Shown piece after piece: positions 9,706-22,924 of a stretch of DNA of 64,000 bases; the stretch's first letter is position 1; every line of letters starts with the position of its first letter. Under the pieces are notes generated by a model. It saw nothing but the letters and a program-made list of their open reading frames with translations, had not been told where the DNA came from and did not search any database. The position numbers and the translations under genes are program-made. The stretch comes from Strongylocentrotus droebachiensis. Its lineage: Eukaryota; Echinodermata; Echinoidea; Camarodonta; Strongylocentrotidae. The DNA is taken from NCBI GenBank assembly GCA_035222895.1, contig JAVYIG010000038.1:1-64000 (forward strand), written 5' to 3'.

Positions 9706-11862
9706 CATATTCAGCAAATGCTTGAAGGTGAATGAAAAGCACCCCATGCCACCGTTTAAATCTAAAAATGATTATAGTACATTTACAAATTTTGCAATAC
9801 ACGGGTACAAGTAATACATATAAAAAAAAATTGAAAAGCATTTTTTTTTCTCAGTTATCGACCGTACATGTATATTATACACATGTTTATATGAAGATAA
9901 ACCGTCCTTTAAAAAAAAAAAATACAACAGTATAGCAACACGTCACACAGGGAAGCAATAGATTAGATAACTTGAATTTTACTGTCCGTCATACGAATTG
10001 CATCTGCATAAATCGGTGGTAACAGAATGATATATAGAATATTGTGTGAATACTGAATAATGACAATAGTTAAAGTACCCTGGAAGCTCAGATGTAATAC
10101 AAAATACAAAAGTGAAAAATTTACTGGCTGACTGTTTTATTCCTACACTGCCATGAATTCCTAATTTGTAATACATGACAGAAATACTGTTACTTTGTCC
10201 TGAAATAAGAATGTTATTTCATTTGCAAATATTCTTGCATTAAATAGTTTTCTTATCGGCAATCCTATGAATTTATTTTGACAAGCAACAACTTGGATGT
10301 TTTTATTTACTCCTTGTTAAACTAACAAATAAGGGACAAATATACATCAATATTACTAATGCATACCATTTTTTGTACAAATATCACTTCCTTGCGATGG
10401 CATTTGACAAATGAAAGAATAAGGCAGCTATTTTTTAAAAGAAAGGGTTCATATAAAAAGCAAAGCACACTGTATTTTAATAACAAGTGTTTCTGGTGAA
10501 GTGTTAAAATTGGCAAGTATATTTCAACTAAAAACAGAATATTCCTAAATCTGAACAGCTGGAAGACTTGAGTGAGAAGACCACTGTATAATTACTGTAT
10601 TTCATCATATTTTTTTCTTCCCTTAAGAAATGATTGCTTACCGGTTCATAAGAAATGGATGCCATTTAAGCTACGTTAGGACTAACAAAGTCACATTATG
10701 TCATTAATCTCTCTGAAGGCAATGGATTTTTACCTGTGGAAGACAGTAACTGGTTTGGAGAATACTGAGTTATGTTTATATGACATGCGTAGATATGAAC
10801 ATTCACAAATATTACTGAAAATTACTGTATACATGTAGGAGTAGGTGTGATTATCATATTTTTAAAATACTTATATAAAATATATATATTTTTAGCATAT
10901 CTCATCATTTTCTCAGTGGCTTGTGCATCCTTTCTGTATTAAAATACTGCATTTAAAAGAGAAACAGATTTCATTACAAGACCATAAAAAATATCTCTAA
11001 AATACAAAGAAAAATATAATTGCAAAAAGAATTAAGGAAAGGTTGTTATTTGTATGACCTCAAGTTGAGAAAAATTGAGATGCATTCAAGAAGTTACAAA
11101 CTGACCTAACAGGTCGACATTCAAATATCTAAAAATGTACAACTGTGCTGATAATCACACAAATTTACATAAAGTCTACACTTTCTCCAAAACCATATTG
11201 AATCAGGAATTTTCAACAATATATACATGTATCATTAATTCAAGGAATGTGATTCTACAGCCTCGATGGGGGAAGAATTAATCTTGCAAAAAAATGTGCT
11301 ACAGTTAGTCTATACTGGTGGACTGGAAATGAATTCAATATAGAGAATATCTATTATCTAACAGCACGAGGAGCATCATTATGAAGATATCTTTATTTTG
11401 CTTGAAATATTGTTTCTGTGAACGTAGACATACTCTCTCTCCTTATGACCTTACAAAAAAGGGTGGAAGGGGAAATATTTGCAAGTTTCTATGAATTCAT
11501 TGTGAATGAATATTTGCTCCTTACTCATCCAAACAATCCATTCTGATTTTGCATAGAAATTTAAATTTAAATATTTAAATATTTGTGCATGTTTCATTTT
11601 CAAAATCAAGTTTTTTACTTTTACAGAATTATGTGGCAAAGTATTACTACTGCATATACTGCCATAAGAATTTACCAAAAACCTGACTTGCTATGTTGTA
11701 TCTCTGCCTGCAGTGATGACATATTTAAGATGGTAATGAAAATTAATTATTTACATCTACATTGAAATTGCATAGCGTTTAAAAATTCATGAGTGAATAT
11801 TTCAGACTCTATCTTAAACTTTTATATTTACGTATACAACATTTGTAGATATGCATATGAAG
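9706..11862. other. No gene recognised; possible distal 3' UTR of CEP128
   Basis: AT-rich sequence without repeats I can name and without convincing coding potential. Because CEP128 runs toward it, a long 3' UTR is possible but not shown. Confidence 0.4.
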
Positions 11863-11868
11863 TTTATT
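11863..11868 (-). terminator. Candidate polyadenylation signal of CEP128
   Basis: TTTATT on the plus strand reads AATAAA on the gene's strand, about 135 bases beyond the stop codon. Other AATAAA motifs exist farther downstream in this AT-rich DNA, so the true site is uncertain. Confidence 0.35.
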
Positions 11869-12002
11869 GGAATGGCAGTTATTTTTATCATATGACTATC
11901 ATACTTTACATTGTTGATTTGTTTATATCTTATATTATAAACCCTTACTACTACTACTACTACAACATGTACCTCTGATCTGGGGCATTCTCGTCACAAG
12001 TG

Positions 12003-12117
12003 TCAATGGTCAAGCCCTCTTGCCGATCTACTACGCTCTCTCCGCGATGGTGGACTACTTATCAAATCCTTGGATTCATCTAATTGCTGGTGGAGTTGGG
12101 CTACTGTGCTCTGGTAT
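12003..12117 (-). CDS. CEP128: CEP128 last coding exon 23 (residues 1003-1040)
   Basis: RYQSTVAQLHQQLDESKDLI, then SSPPSRRERSRSARGLDH and TGA at 12005-12003. Acceptor TATTTTCAG; phase 2 entry matches exon 22. Human also ends in an Arg/Ser-rich tail with a GLDH-like piece. Confidence 0.88.
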
Positions 12118-13435
12118 CTGAAAATAAATGTGGATAAAATAACTATATAAATAAAAGGTCATGACAGTTTGTTTTCTCTTGTTTTCTCATTGAGCATATG
12201 ATATACACGGAAACCTGCTTTAACCCTATATAGCCCGGGCTATTTTGAAACTGCATAGCCCGGGGAGGGGGGGGGGGGGGGGGGGGCTTCTAAGGCCCCC
12301 CCCCCCTTATGATCTCGGCCGTGAAACGACCGATCGCAGCAAAAAATTTGCATACATGTCAAGTGTATAGAATACTATGGTAATTTCAATTTTTTGAAAT
12401 ATTTACTCATTTGCATATTTATGGTAATTTATGCAAATAAGGTCATAAAATTCACATTTTTGCCCATAAATCAGACATTATTCATATTTAAGCATTCTTT
12501 TTCACTAAATATATTTGTTAGACCATTTGGAATAATAATACAACACAACAAATTGAAAAACCAGGGTTATTCCTTATGTTATCTATTGTTTTGATAATTT
12601 CTTATGTATTTCTCTGTTTTTTTAACTTATGTATTTTTATTGTTTTTGTTGTTTCATTTCATTTCCGACTATAATTCAACTATTTTGACCCCAAAATAAA
12701 CACCTAAACTATAAACAAGACCAAATAACCAATGTTTTATCTCTTTATTTGAAAAATGAGATTTCCATATGTTTTGTACACAAATCACAAAAATTTGCGA
12801 TTTTCGGGCTGACATGCAAAGACAAAAGGACATGTAACTTTGTAATGGTAGGTCCGATTTTCTAAAATTTTCTTTCAAAAGATGCGCAAGACTCGAAAGA
12901 AAAAAAAGTCACAAAATTTCAGTGCAAGATTTTCTTGTGTTAATAGAATTTAACCCCCCCCCCCCCCCCCGGGCTAGATAGGGTTAACAGCCACCTTTAC
13001 AGAAAGACCACCTTCTGTAGGGAGTGCATGTTTTTGTTTCTCTTCAAACCTGTACACAAGTATAGACCACCTGCTTATAAAGACCATTTTCTTGTCATCT
13101 TTGAGGAGTCTTTGTATACAGATTGCACTGTAATGGCAGCTAGGCTAAAGCTGGGGTAGTAATTAATGTGCCTCAGAAATAGAATTTCTAGATAGACGGC
13201 GCTATAGAAATGCCTATAATTATTATTATTATTATCTATATTAGGATCTTTTTACTGCTTATTGAGTCAGGCTAGTGAGCTCTTATGTCTGGACAAAAAT
13301 CAATTAAAAAAGAATACCGTAGTCAAGTGTGTTTTGTTAAATCTGTTTCTGTCAGATCAAACAGAAAAAGTGTGAGATGTGAGAGGAGAGAAAAAAAGAA
13401 AAAAGGAAACATAGAGAGAGAGAGAGAGGGAGAGA

Positions 13436-13479
<44 letters not shown>

Positions 13480-16400
13480 GGGAGGAGGGGGGGGGGGGGG
13501 GGAGAGAGCACCAACAAAATTCACTTGGTTTCAATCTTCAATTCGAGTTGATTACTTGTTCATATCAATTATCTGTTTCTATGAAAATTACATTCATGTT
13601 TTGAATTACAATATTCCTACATAATTATGATCCCAACATTTCATGAACAAGAAATTCCAGTACTTCACTTAATTTGTTTCCATTCTGAAACAATTTAGAT
13701 TAGATTTAAATTAAAAAAACAAAAAACTAAATAAGGGAGGAGTCATTAGACAAGTACCTGTTGTATTTCTCCTCAATGCGCTGCCTTTCTTTATCAAGGT
13801 CCTACATGTCCAAAACAAAAAATACAAAATATAAAAGGATCATTCAAAATAAGTCATGGGTATAATGACAATGGATGAAATAGAGCTGCCCAGCAAATGT
13901 AACAAAAAGATAAAATTAATAATAAATGTTGAGAGGTTAAAAAAAAAAATCATTGTAGTTAAAAACAGAGTGGCAGCAATAAACTTTTTAATAAAGTTTT
14001 TGTCCATTTAATAATGATATCAGATACAGGCCTGTTTATTTGAACAACAAAACATTAGAATAATAATTTAAGGAAGAAAAAGTGATCAATTTAGCCATTA
14101 AGTAATTTTTGCCTTTGATGAGGTAACAAAAGAAGAATGAAAGTAGCTACTACTTACCCTCAGTCTATCAAACTCTGAGTGAGAGGAGGAGGAAGGGCGT
14201 GGCGGTGGAGGAGGTAAATGATCTGGCTCTGTGAGCCGTTCAATTGACCTATCCAGAATCTTAGTCCCCTAAAATAAAAGGAAGGATAAACAATATTATT
14301 TTTAAATGTTCCATTCACATAGTATAGATATATTGACTGCTATGAGAGGCATTGCTGTTTCTATAGGCTCAATAGGACGTTATATCCTGCTATAATCCTG
14401 AGGCGCGCCCGTTACCCGGTTCAACAGGCATCTTTTGAAAAACTATTAACTGGTAGGCGGGCATGGCTAAAATCAAGACTCCAATTTTGACAAATCAGAT
14501 GGCTAACTCATAATAATTAATGAACAATTCATTATGCACTTGGAATATATAGCAACAACCATAATGTTTACATCTTATTGACAAAAATACAATAAAGTAA
14601 TGATCTCTTGGGAATACATTGTTCAGAATCTGTACCTGTTTCCACTAGACTAGGAATTTGCATCATACTACATTTATATTCATATTTTACATATGTAAAA
14701 TATGAATATGAAGGACGTTAGCGCTGAGAAAAATTATATGAACTAATGCCTGTTTAGCTCCAACTTGGTATTCAATGTTATACCAGTAAAAACAAGAAAA
14801 TTTGTCTGGTAAAGAAGTGTAACAGATGAAGAAGAAGGTGAGTTTCGGACGTGATTTCCATCTCACCTCTCTGATATGTTCTTCCATATTATCAACTTGT
14901 TTCTCCAACGATTTGACCGTGTGGACTCTTTCAATGTTCTGTAGACGCAAATCTGGAAAGAAAAAAAAAAAGGGGTATTTATAGTTTGTAAACAGATTCG
15001 CTGATCTACTACATGAATGCTTAATATACGAACATGTACATAACAATTATGATATGAATATTCAAAGTTAAATATCAGGTGTTTTCTGAATTGCCCAACA
15101 TCTTAGGATCAGGATCACAACATCTAAAGACTCTTCCTTTTTCAGCAAAAAGAAGAACTCATAAAAGCAAATGTCTGTTATGTCACTGACAAAGAGAGGC
15201 TGAAACTGTGACTTTCAACAAAAGACTATGAATTTGAATCTTGACCAAGGCATTGAAAGTGGGTGCCTGGTAGATAGAATTTGCATGGTCGAGCAGTTCA
15301 CTTGACTTGGAATGCACAAAGGGTACGTCATGGGTTTGAGCCACGGCAAAGCACATGCGTCCTAGAGAAAGACATTTTATCTATGTTGCTTCTCTCCACC
15401 CAGGTGTTAAATGGGTACCCGGTCACAAAGCAAATGTCCATGTGACTAGATCATCATATGCATGGCTGTAAAAATGGCGACTGACTGGAATGCCTTCTAG
15501 TGGAGCTGAGAGTGTCCATTGTAAGTGCACAATCTTAATCAAATCTAGTGACCTAGGTACCAACAAACTATGAGTGGAATGATTAATATTAATAATATTG
15601 TTAATGCTTTGAGAAATCCAGATTGGATGCACAAGCTACAGCAAGGGTGGATGCCAAATAATTGAAATGTTCACTGTACAAAAGCTTGCTACTATTGCTG
15701 ATGAAGGATGTCTCTCTCCTAACCTTGTTTCTCATACTGTAGATCTCGTAACATTTCCTCAGTTCTATCCAACTGTGTCTCGTAGGTGTACTTATCGGCC
15801 CGGTAATCTTGCCTCAGCTCGGTCAACTCTGATCTGCTACGATTGAGGTTCTCTCGAAGCCTGCTACGTCCGTCACTCTGCTTACGAACTTCCTTTTGAA
15901 GCCAGTAGAGTTTGTTCTATCAAATAAGATACAAAAGCATTATCTTTAAATGTATCATAATATCTGAGTTTAAGGTGCACCCCAAATATAGTTTTTGTTG
16001 CACCGAAGAGCTGTAAACTACTGATTTTGAATTGCCAGTGCCTCATTAAAGACATTTTAACCTCAAAGAAGTGACAAGAATCAACTAATCATCATGGAAG
16101 TTGGATGTTATTTTTTTTACCTGACTGCTAAGAAAGCACAACCAGATGGCCGACGGCTTTAGGTCCTCTCCGAGGGAACTGGTAATGAGGGTTAATGCCT
16201 CAAGGCCCTTTTACACTTTCACGGATCGCATCACGGATCATCCCGGATCATTGCTCCAGGATCATCCGTGTTATCTCCGGCATTACCGTGTATACACCTG
16301 GGAGGCATCCGGCGTGATCCTTGGCGTACCGGCATATCCGGGGAAAAAATTAAGCTTGCTTAATTTTTCATCCCGGAGTTCACGGATGAAACAATCCGTC

Positions 16401-19400
16401 CTCTTCCCTGTAGGCACCGTGTACCTCCGTGTAGCCGCCGAATACATCCGGGATGATCCGTGATGCGATCCGTGAAAGTGTAAAAGGGCCTTTACCAAAG
16501 GGCACTAGCGCATCGACTTGGTTACGAAGCCGGGTCACCGGACTACGAGACCACTGCTCTACCGACTGAGCTATCGCGACACCCCGTTGTTGCACTGAAA
16601 ACTACTGATTTTGAAATGTCCCTCATTAAAGTTGTAAAGAAATTCTAAGGCTCAAAGAAGTGACAAGTATCAATTAATCATCATGGAAGTTTGTCATGAT
16701 AATGAAAGTCAACCAAAAGGTAATAAATAATTTGGAGACTGTCAGAAAAACAGATAAAGAGAACAGGTTGTCCAATTTTCAAATTTCTTGCTGATTGATT
16801 ACAGTCTTCTTTCTCTGCTTCTCTGTTCTTTCCAGCTATCAAAGGGACCCCCTCTTACCTTTAGATCAGCAAGCATGGCATCGGGAGAGCCATGCGATCT
16901 CGAGAAGGGCTGGGGTGCGTGGTCATCATCCCCATTCTCTGTGACCAGTCCAACAAGGACGTCCACCTCTCGAACCACACCACGGACATCATTGTCATGG
17001 TCAGTTCGAAGGCTCTGAATGGCTAGTTCTGCTCTCTGCAAATGCTTCTCCAGTGCTGATGATCTATACAAAAGGGAATGGAATGGAGAGTAAGTCAATA
17101 AGGAATGAAATAATATTAATAATAATACACAACATTTATCGGGCACTCAATACGGTTGTTTCTAAGCGCACCATTGTTTGACTACAAATTACCAACCAAA
17201 ACTTATAATAAACACACAAATTATAAATCTGTTCTTTCTTCAATAAATCATGCATATATAATAATAAAATTAAAAAACAAGAATAAAAATAAAAACAATA
17301 CACTCAAGCCTTCTATAGAGATGGATTGTGTAGAAAGATCACCTGCCTACAAAGATCACATCTCTTGTTTCCCTTTAGAAACAGATCATATCTAAAAGTA
17401 TGGTCAAACATATCTTAGTGACCACCTCTATATAAAGACCACCTCCTTATAGTGGTCAGCCATATTGCATCCCTCTAGAAGGATATATGTGTTGCAGAAC
17501 CTGTTTTATAAGGCCACCTGTCTACAGTGGCCAATTTTTATGTTTCACTGGGGCTGCCTTGATAGACAGGTATGACAAGCAAACAATAAGCCAATATTTT
17601 AAGATAAAGTGAATCCTAATCAAATGATTGTTTTTTATGTTCTTCTTTATTTCTGTAATGTTATTTTTGTAACTTTTTGAGGCACTTCATGGTCATTTTG
17701 AAGCGCAATTAGTTTAGGGCTTCAATATAACACCATATCACAGACACTGGTAACACGTAGGACCATGCATCTCAGATTTAACATTGTTAAACGATCCCTT
17801 TAAATATTGTCCTGAATATGGTCCCAGGAGTTTCCACAAACCTGTTATCCCCGACTTCCACCAGCTGTGCCTGCTCCTCAAACCCGGCTCTGATCCGGTC
17901 AAAGTTTCTCCTCAGTTTGATGTTCTCATCGTCAAGGTGACGTATCTCTCCCCGCATCTTCTCAATCTCCCCGTTTCCTCTCTCTACCTGGCGACGAAGA
18001 GACTTTGTCGATGATCTCGCCTCTGCTGATTCAATCTATAGCAAATATAATTCATAAGTGGAAGTTAAAGAGAAGGTTGAGTTCTGGGAAGAGGTGAAAA
18101 ATAATTTGTCAGTGTTATCATTGTATCATGCAAGTGTGGAAGAACATCACATACAAAATGTTTCCTGAAAAGCATGGCTCTTCAAATGCCTTAATAATCT
18201 AAATATGGCACATAACATCACACAAATCGGGTCGCATTTTTATGCCACATGTTCGTGTAGTCCCATATACATCTTTCTGTGCACAGTGCTTGTAGTTTTA
18301 CCTAGACTGGACCAAATTTCTTATCATTTTGATGATTCCAGAACCTTGCAGTACACACCAATACTTATATGCTAGATGATTAACCTTTTCTGATCAATTC
18401 CACACCGATTCTTTCCCATTTGCAATCGCATGACCAGAACTCAACTTTATCTTTAAAGACAAAGTTGAGTACTGATCAAGTAAACAAATTGTGAAAGAAC
18501 TAAGATTAATTTATTAGGATGTTGATTATGAAGTACATAAGAATGAACATCAAAATTATTTACAAATTCATTCAGTCTTACTGAAAATTCATATATAGTG
18601 AAAAAATACTCCATACAGATAAGAGTGTATAGCGACTACACACACATGTGGCATAACAACTTGGTCTATATTTAAAAAATATTTTCAGTAAAACTTGGAA
18701 TATGAATGTATCCCAAGAGCTATCAATTTCCAGTGACACTGCCACTATGACATAATAATAATAATAATAAAAACGTTACTTATAAAGCGCTTACCACCGA
18801 AGTCTCTAAGCGCTATACACACAAAATAGACTGATATACAATTACATCTTATACAAAACTAAAAATGCAAATAAACATACAAATTACAATACATATGGAA
18901 TACACATCAAAGGGAACAGAGTTAATCAATCATCAAACGCAATTTTGAATAAATGTGTCTTGAGACTGGTTTTGAATAGGTTAACGGTTTGACAGTTTTT
19001 TACATTTAAAGGTAATCTGTTCCAAAGTTCGGCAGAAGCTTTGCGAAAGGAACGATTACCATAAGAGAGAGTTGACACAGAAGTAGATACGAGGTTTAAT
19101 TGTGAAGATGACCGTAAATTGCGTGAGGGTTTGTATTCCTCGATTAATTCTTGCAGATAAATTGGTGCCAATTCATGAATGCATTTATAAGTTAAAACTA
19201 AAATTGTGTACATAATGCGGTACGTCACCGGCAACCAATGCAATTCGCGAAGTACTGGGGTGATGTGTTCACAAGAACGCGTGCGTGTTACAAGCCTGGC
19301 AGCAGAGTTTTGGATTCTCTGGAGTTTTGCAATGTGCGACTCCGGAAGGCCATAAAGAAGGCTGTTACATTGATCAAGACGGCATGTAATAAATGCATGT

Positions 19401-22400
19401 ATAAGCGTTTCAGTAGATTTTTTATCAAGAAAATTTCTAATACGACCTATCTTGTACAAGGCATATGAAGCTGAGCGACAAATATTTTTTATATAATCAT
19501 CCATCCTAAGATCATTTTCAAAGATGACACCAAGGTTACGTGCACTTTTGACAGGTTGTATCGGAACATTAGCAATTTCGACAGATGGTAAATGGGAGGA
19601 CTTTCTGAATCGAGATGTACATGTATAACCTCAGTTTTATCCTCATTTAACTTCTAATCATTAGCAGTGGACCAAGCTTTGATATCATTTATACATCTTT
19701 CAAGTTTAGTAATAACAGAATGGTCGGAATCACGTTTCAAAACAACATAAACTTGGGTGTCATCTGCATATATCATTCGGCCTAAACCATGCGCTTCAAT
19801 AATATCTTCAAGTGGTGCAGTGTACAGAGTAAATGATAAAGGGCCGATGACGGATCCCTGAGGAACACCTTCAAGTGGAACATGAGGTTTGGATAATGAG
19901 TCATTAATGACAATAGATTGTGAACGATTCATAAAGTAGGTTTTAAACCAATTCAAGGCAGTACCTGATACACCATATCTATTACGTAAGCGATCAAGAA
20001 AAACATCATGACTGATAGTATCGAAAGCCGCAGAATAGTCTAAAAGTATTAAAACAGCTTCATCACCTTGGTCCACAGCTAACAACAAATCATTATATAC
20101 ACGTAAAAGAGCAGTTTCAACGCTATGAGAAGATCTATAAGCAGATTGCATTTTACTACACAGATTGTTTGATGATAGATAGCCCTGAATTTGAGAAGCA
20201 CAAGCACGTTCAATTGTTTTAGCAAGAAACTTAAGGTTGGCAACAGGCCGATAGTTTTTCAAAATTTCACAATCCAAATTTGGTTTCTTCAAAAGAGGAG
20301 TGATTTGTGCCGATTTCAAAACATCAGGAAATTGACCACTTTGAATAGACATGTTTATAATTTTGGTAATGACTGGTAAAAGCTCATCTAAACAGTTCTT
20401 AAGCAGCCATGTCGGCATTGGATCGAGACTACATGAAGTTGATGGAGATTTCATTATTATAACTCTGACAGTATTTTCTGATACTGGTGAAAATTCAGGA
20501 AATGAAGAATTGCAGGAATCAAGCATGGATATGGAAACATCCGTTTTTGATGAATCCTTAAGAACATTTTTGATACTCCTAATTTTGTCTGTAAAAAAGT
20601 CAGAAAAACGTTCAGCAAGTGAAAGATCAGAATCGCCAGAAGGTAACACCTTGGGTACTTTTGGTGTGCACAATTTGTTGACTTTTTGAAATAGCTGCTT
20701 TGAATTACAACCTTCAAATTGTTTTGAATGATGGTTTTGTTTGGATTGTTTGATCATGCGATTATATTCATAACATTGGTTTTTGAAAATTTGTCTGTCA
20801 ACTTCTAATTTAGAAGCAACCCAACGTCGCTCAAGGCGTCGTAAGATCCGTTTCATTTCATGTAATTTTTCATTGAACCAAGGTGCGTTAGGACGACACC
20901 TGATTGTGCGAGTTATTAAAGGTGCGTGCTTGTCTTTAAGGTCATTTAGAACAGAGTCATATTGACAAACCAAGTTGTCCAATTCAGATGCGGGAGATTT
21001 ATACAGAGGTGAATTTAATATATCAGAGCGAAAGACATTAATATCAATATCGCGAAATTTACGGAAAGAGATTTTGATTTTTGCTGGTTTTGGTCGCGCA
21101 ATATTCAAATTACATATCACAGCAGAATGATCAGACGGCAAATAACTGGTAGTATTTAAATTTGAGACAAAGTTATCAGTATTTCGAGTTAGGATGAGAT
21201 CAAGAGTGTGTCCATCTTTGTGGGTGGGTCCAGTTACATATTGAGTAAGTCCAGCGGAGGTTATGAGATCTGTAAAAATGGTAGCCTCTCTATCAGTCGA
21301 GTCATCTACATGAAAGTTGAAGTCTCCGGCGATGAGAAGTAAACCAGGAATAGACGCAATATCCTCCAAGAAGGTGCCGAACTCACGAAAGAAAATCGGT
21401 GCCAAATGCTGCTTATCTTTTGTTGTTTGAGGCCGATAAAGAATGATGAGGCGAAGAGGTTTTTGGGAGTTAGATGATACAGCTACATCGATATATTCAA
21501 AAGAATTGAATGATTGAAGTTCGGTTTTGTGAATTTTGAAGGTAGAACGAAGAAGCACACATACACCACCACCTTCCCTTCCAATACGTGGGACGTGATG
21601 TATGTCATAATTTGGGAGAGTTGAAGTAAGATCGGCAATGGGTGGGTCATCACGATAATTACCTGTCAACCAGGTCTCTGTGACACATAAAATGTCAAGG
21701 TCATGAGTTAAAACAAGTTCTGATAAAATTGGAATTTTATTCTTAATTGATCTTGCATTCCATAATGCAAAGTTAACTGTGGGTGAAGACGTGGATGCGA
21801 ACGGGAGATTGGATGCGACAGGGAGATTGGGTATTTGTTTAAGTCTTCGACGTCCACCTTTTTTTCCCCTGTGACTGCGTCTACGTTTGGACTGTTTCTG
21901 AAATGTTCCAATTCCCAGAGATTCGATGTGATCCATAACAAAAGGCTGCAAGGCATATTGTGAACAAATAGCCTGTGGGGTACATTTTAATTTTAAAAGT
22001 TCATCACGGTGATAGGAAATAGGAGTTAAGTAGGTTGATCGATGCTCATTTTCAGTCTGGGGACCAGGATTAGGATTGATATCACCAGATATCAATAATT
22101 GCAGTTGGAAAGTTGATGATGTGTTAGAATAATAGGGAACACGTTGAGACAAATATTTCTGATGATGAAGTTGTTTTCCAAATGATTCACTCGTTTTTAC
22201 ATAAATTAAAGTGGTAGTCTCAACATTAGATGAATCACCACAGGGAACACCTCCACACAGAAAAAAGAGGAGGAATAGAAAGATAAGTGGTTCCATTGTT
22301 CTAGTAGCAGAATGTGCAACTCCCTTGTGAATTTGGACATAAAAGTTCAATAGGTCAAGCTGACCGCACAGGAGGAATGAAGATTCAACGAGTGAAATTG

Positions 22401-22888
22401 AAGACTGCCAGCCTCCAGGTAATGACAGATTTATTGATGAAGCAGTAAAATGTTACATGACTGTGTTAGCACATTGCACAGGAGTAATGAAGATCCCTTG
22501 ATGTACAAGTTACACAGAAAGGTTGAAAAAGCAGATAGTTTTTCACTAAAAACTTCACAATTGATCCATATAACAAGACAGAAAATTTCCAGTAGGTTCC
22601 AGGTATAAACTTCCTCCACTGGTGTAAACATCAAATCACGAAGATCACAAAAAGACACAAAATTTCACAGAAAACAAGAGAGCACATAAGAGTGGTCGCT
22701 TGTAAGGCGCTCCTCCTCTTAAGCTTCGACATTGCTACTGTTCTTCCACCTGGGAATAAAGTGAATTGGAAAGCTTTCATAATATTTTCCGTTCACAAGA
22801 ACACAAATTTTGTTCACACTTGGCTGTTTATCCTTTTAAAATTAAAGTGTTTGCCATGTATATTTCTCTCAGTCTGCGAATGGTAGTA

Positions 22889-22924
<36 letters not shown>

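Larger units (their letters stand above)
18753..22690 (-). mobile_element. Nearly full-length CR1-like non-LTR retrotransposon (LINE)
   Basis: Encodes an APE-type endonuclease and a reverse transcriptase in one frame (19654-22296), interrupted near its end by one nonsense codon and one frameshift (rest at 18926-19615). The 3' end on the minus strand is a UTR with a GCGCTTAGAGAC...TAAGCGC hairpin and an (ATT)n tail at 18753-18770. The 5' end is a guess near 22690. It lies in the CEP128 intron between exons 17 and 16, in the same orientation as the gene. Confidence 0.85.

Noticed and set aside
16530-16579. Minus-strand tRNA gene (GCTCAGTCGGTAGAGC)
   Set aside because: Box A is good, but the T-arm/box B region is irregular and the acceptor stem does not close; it continues into a SINE body.
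20351-20689. Plus-strand frame within the CR1-like LINE
   Set aside because: Antisense shadow of the reverse transcriptase.
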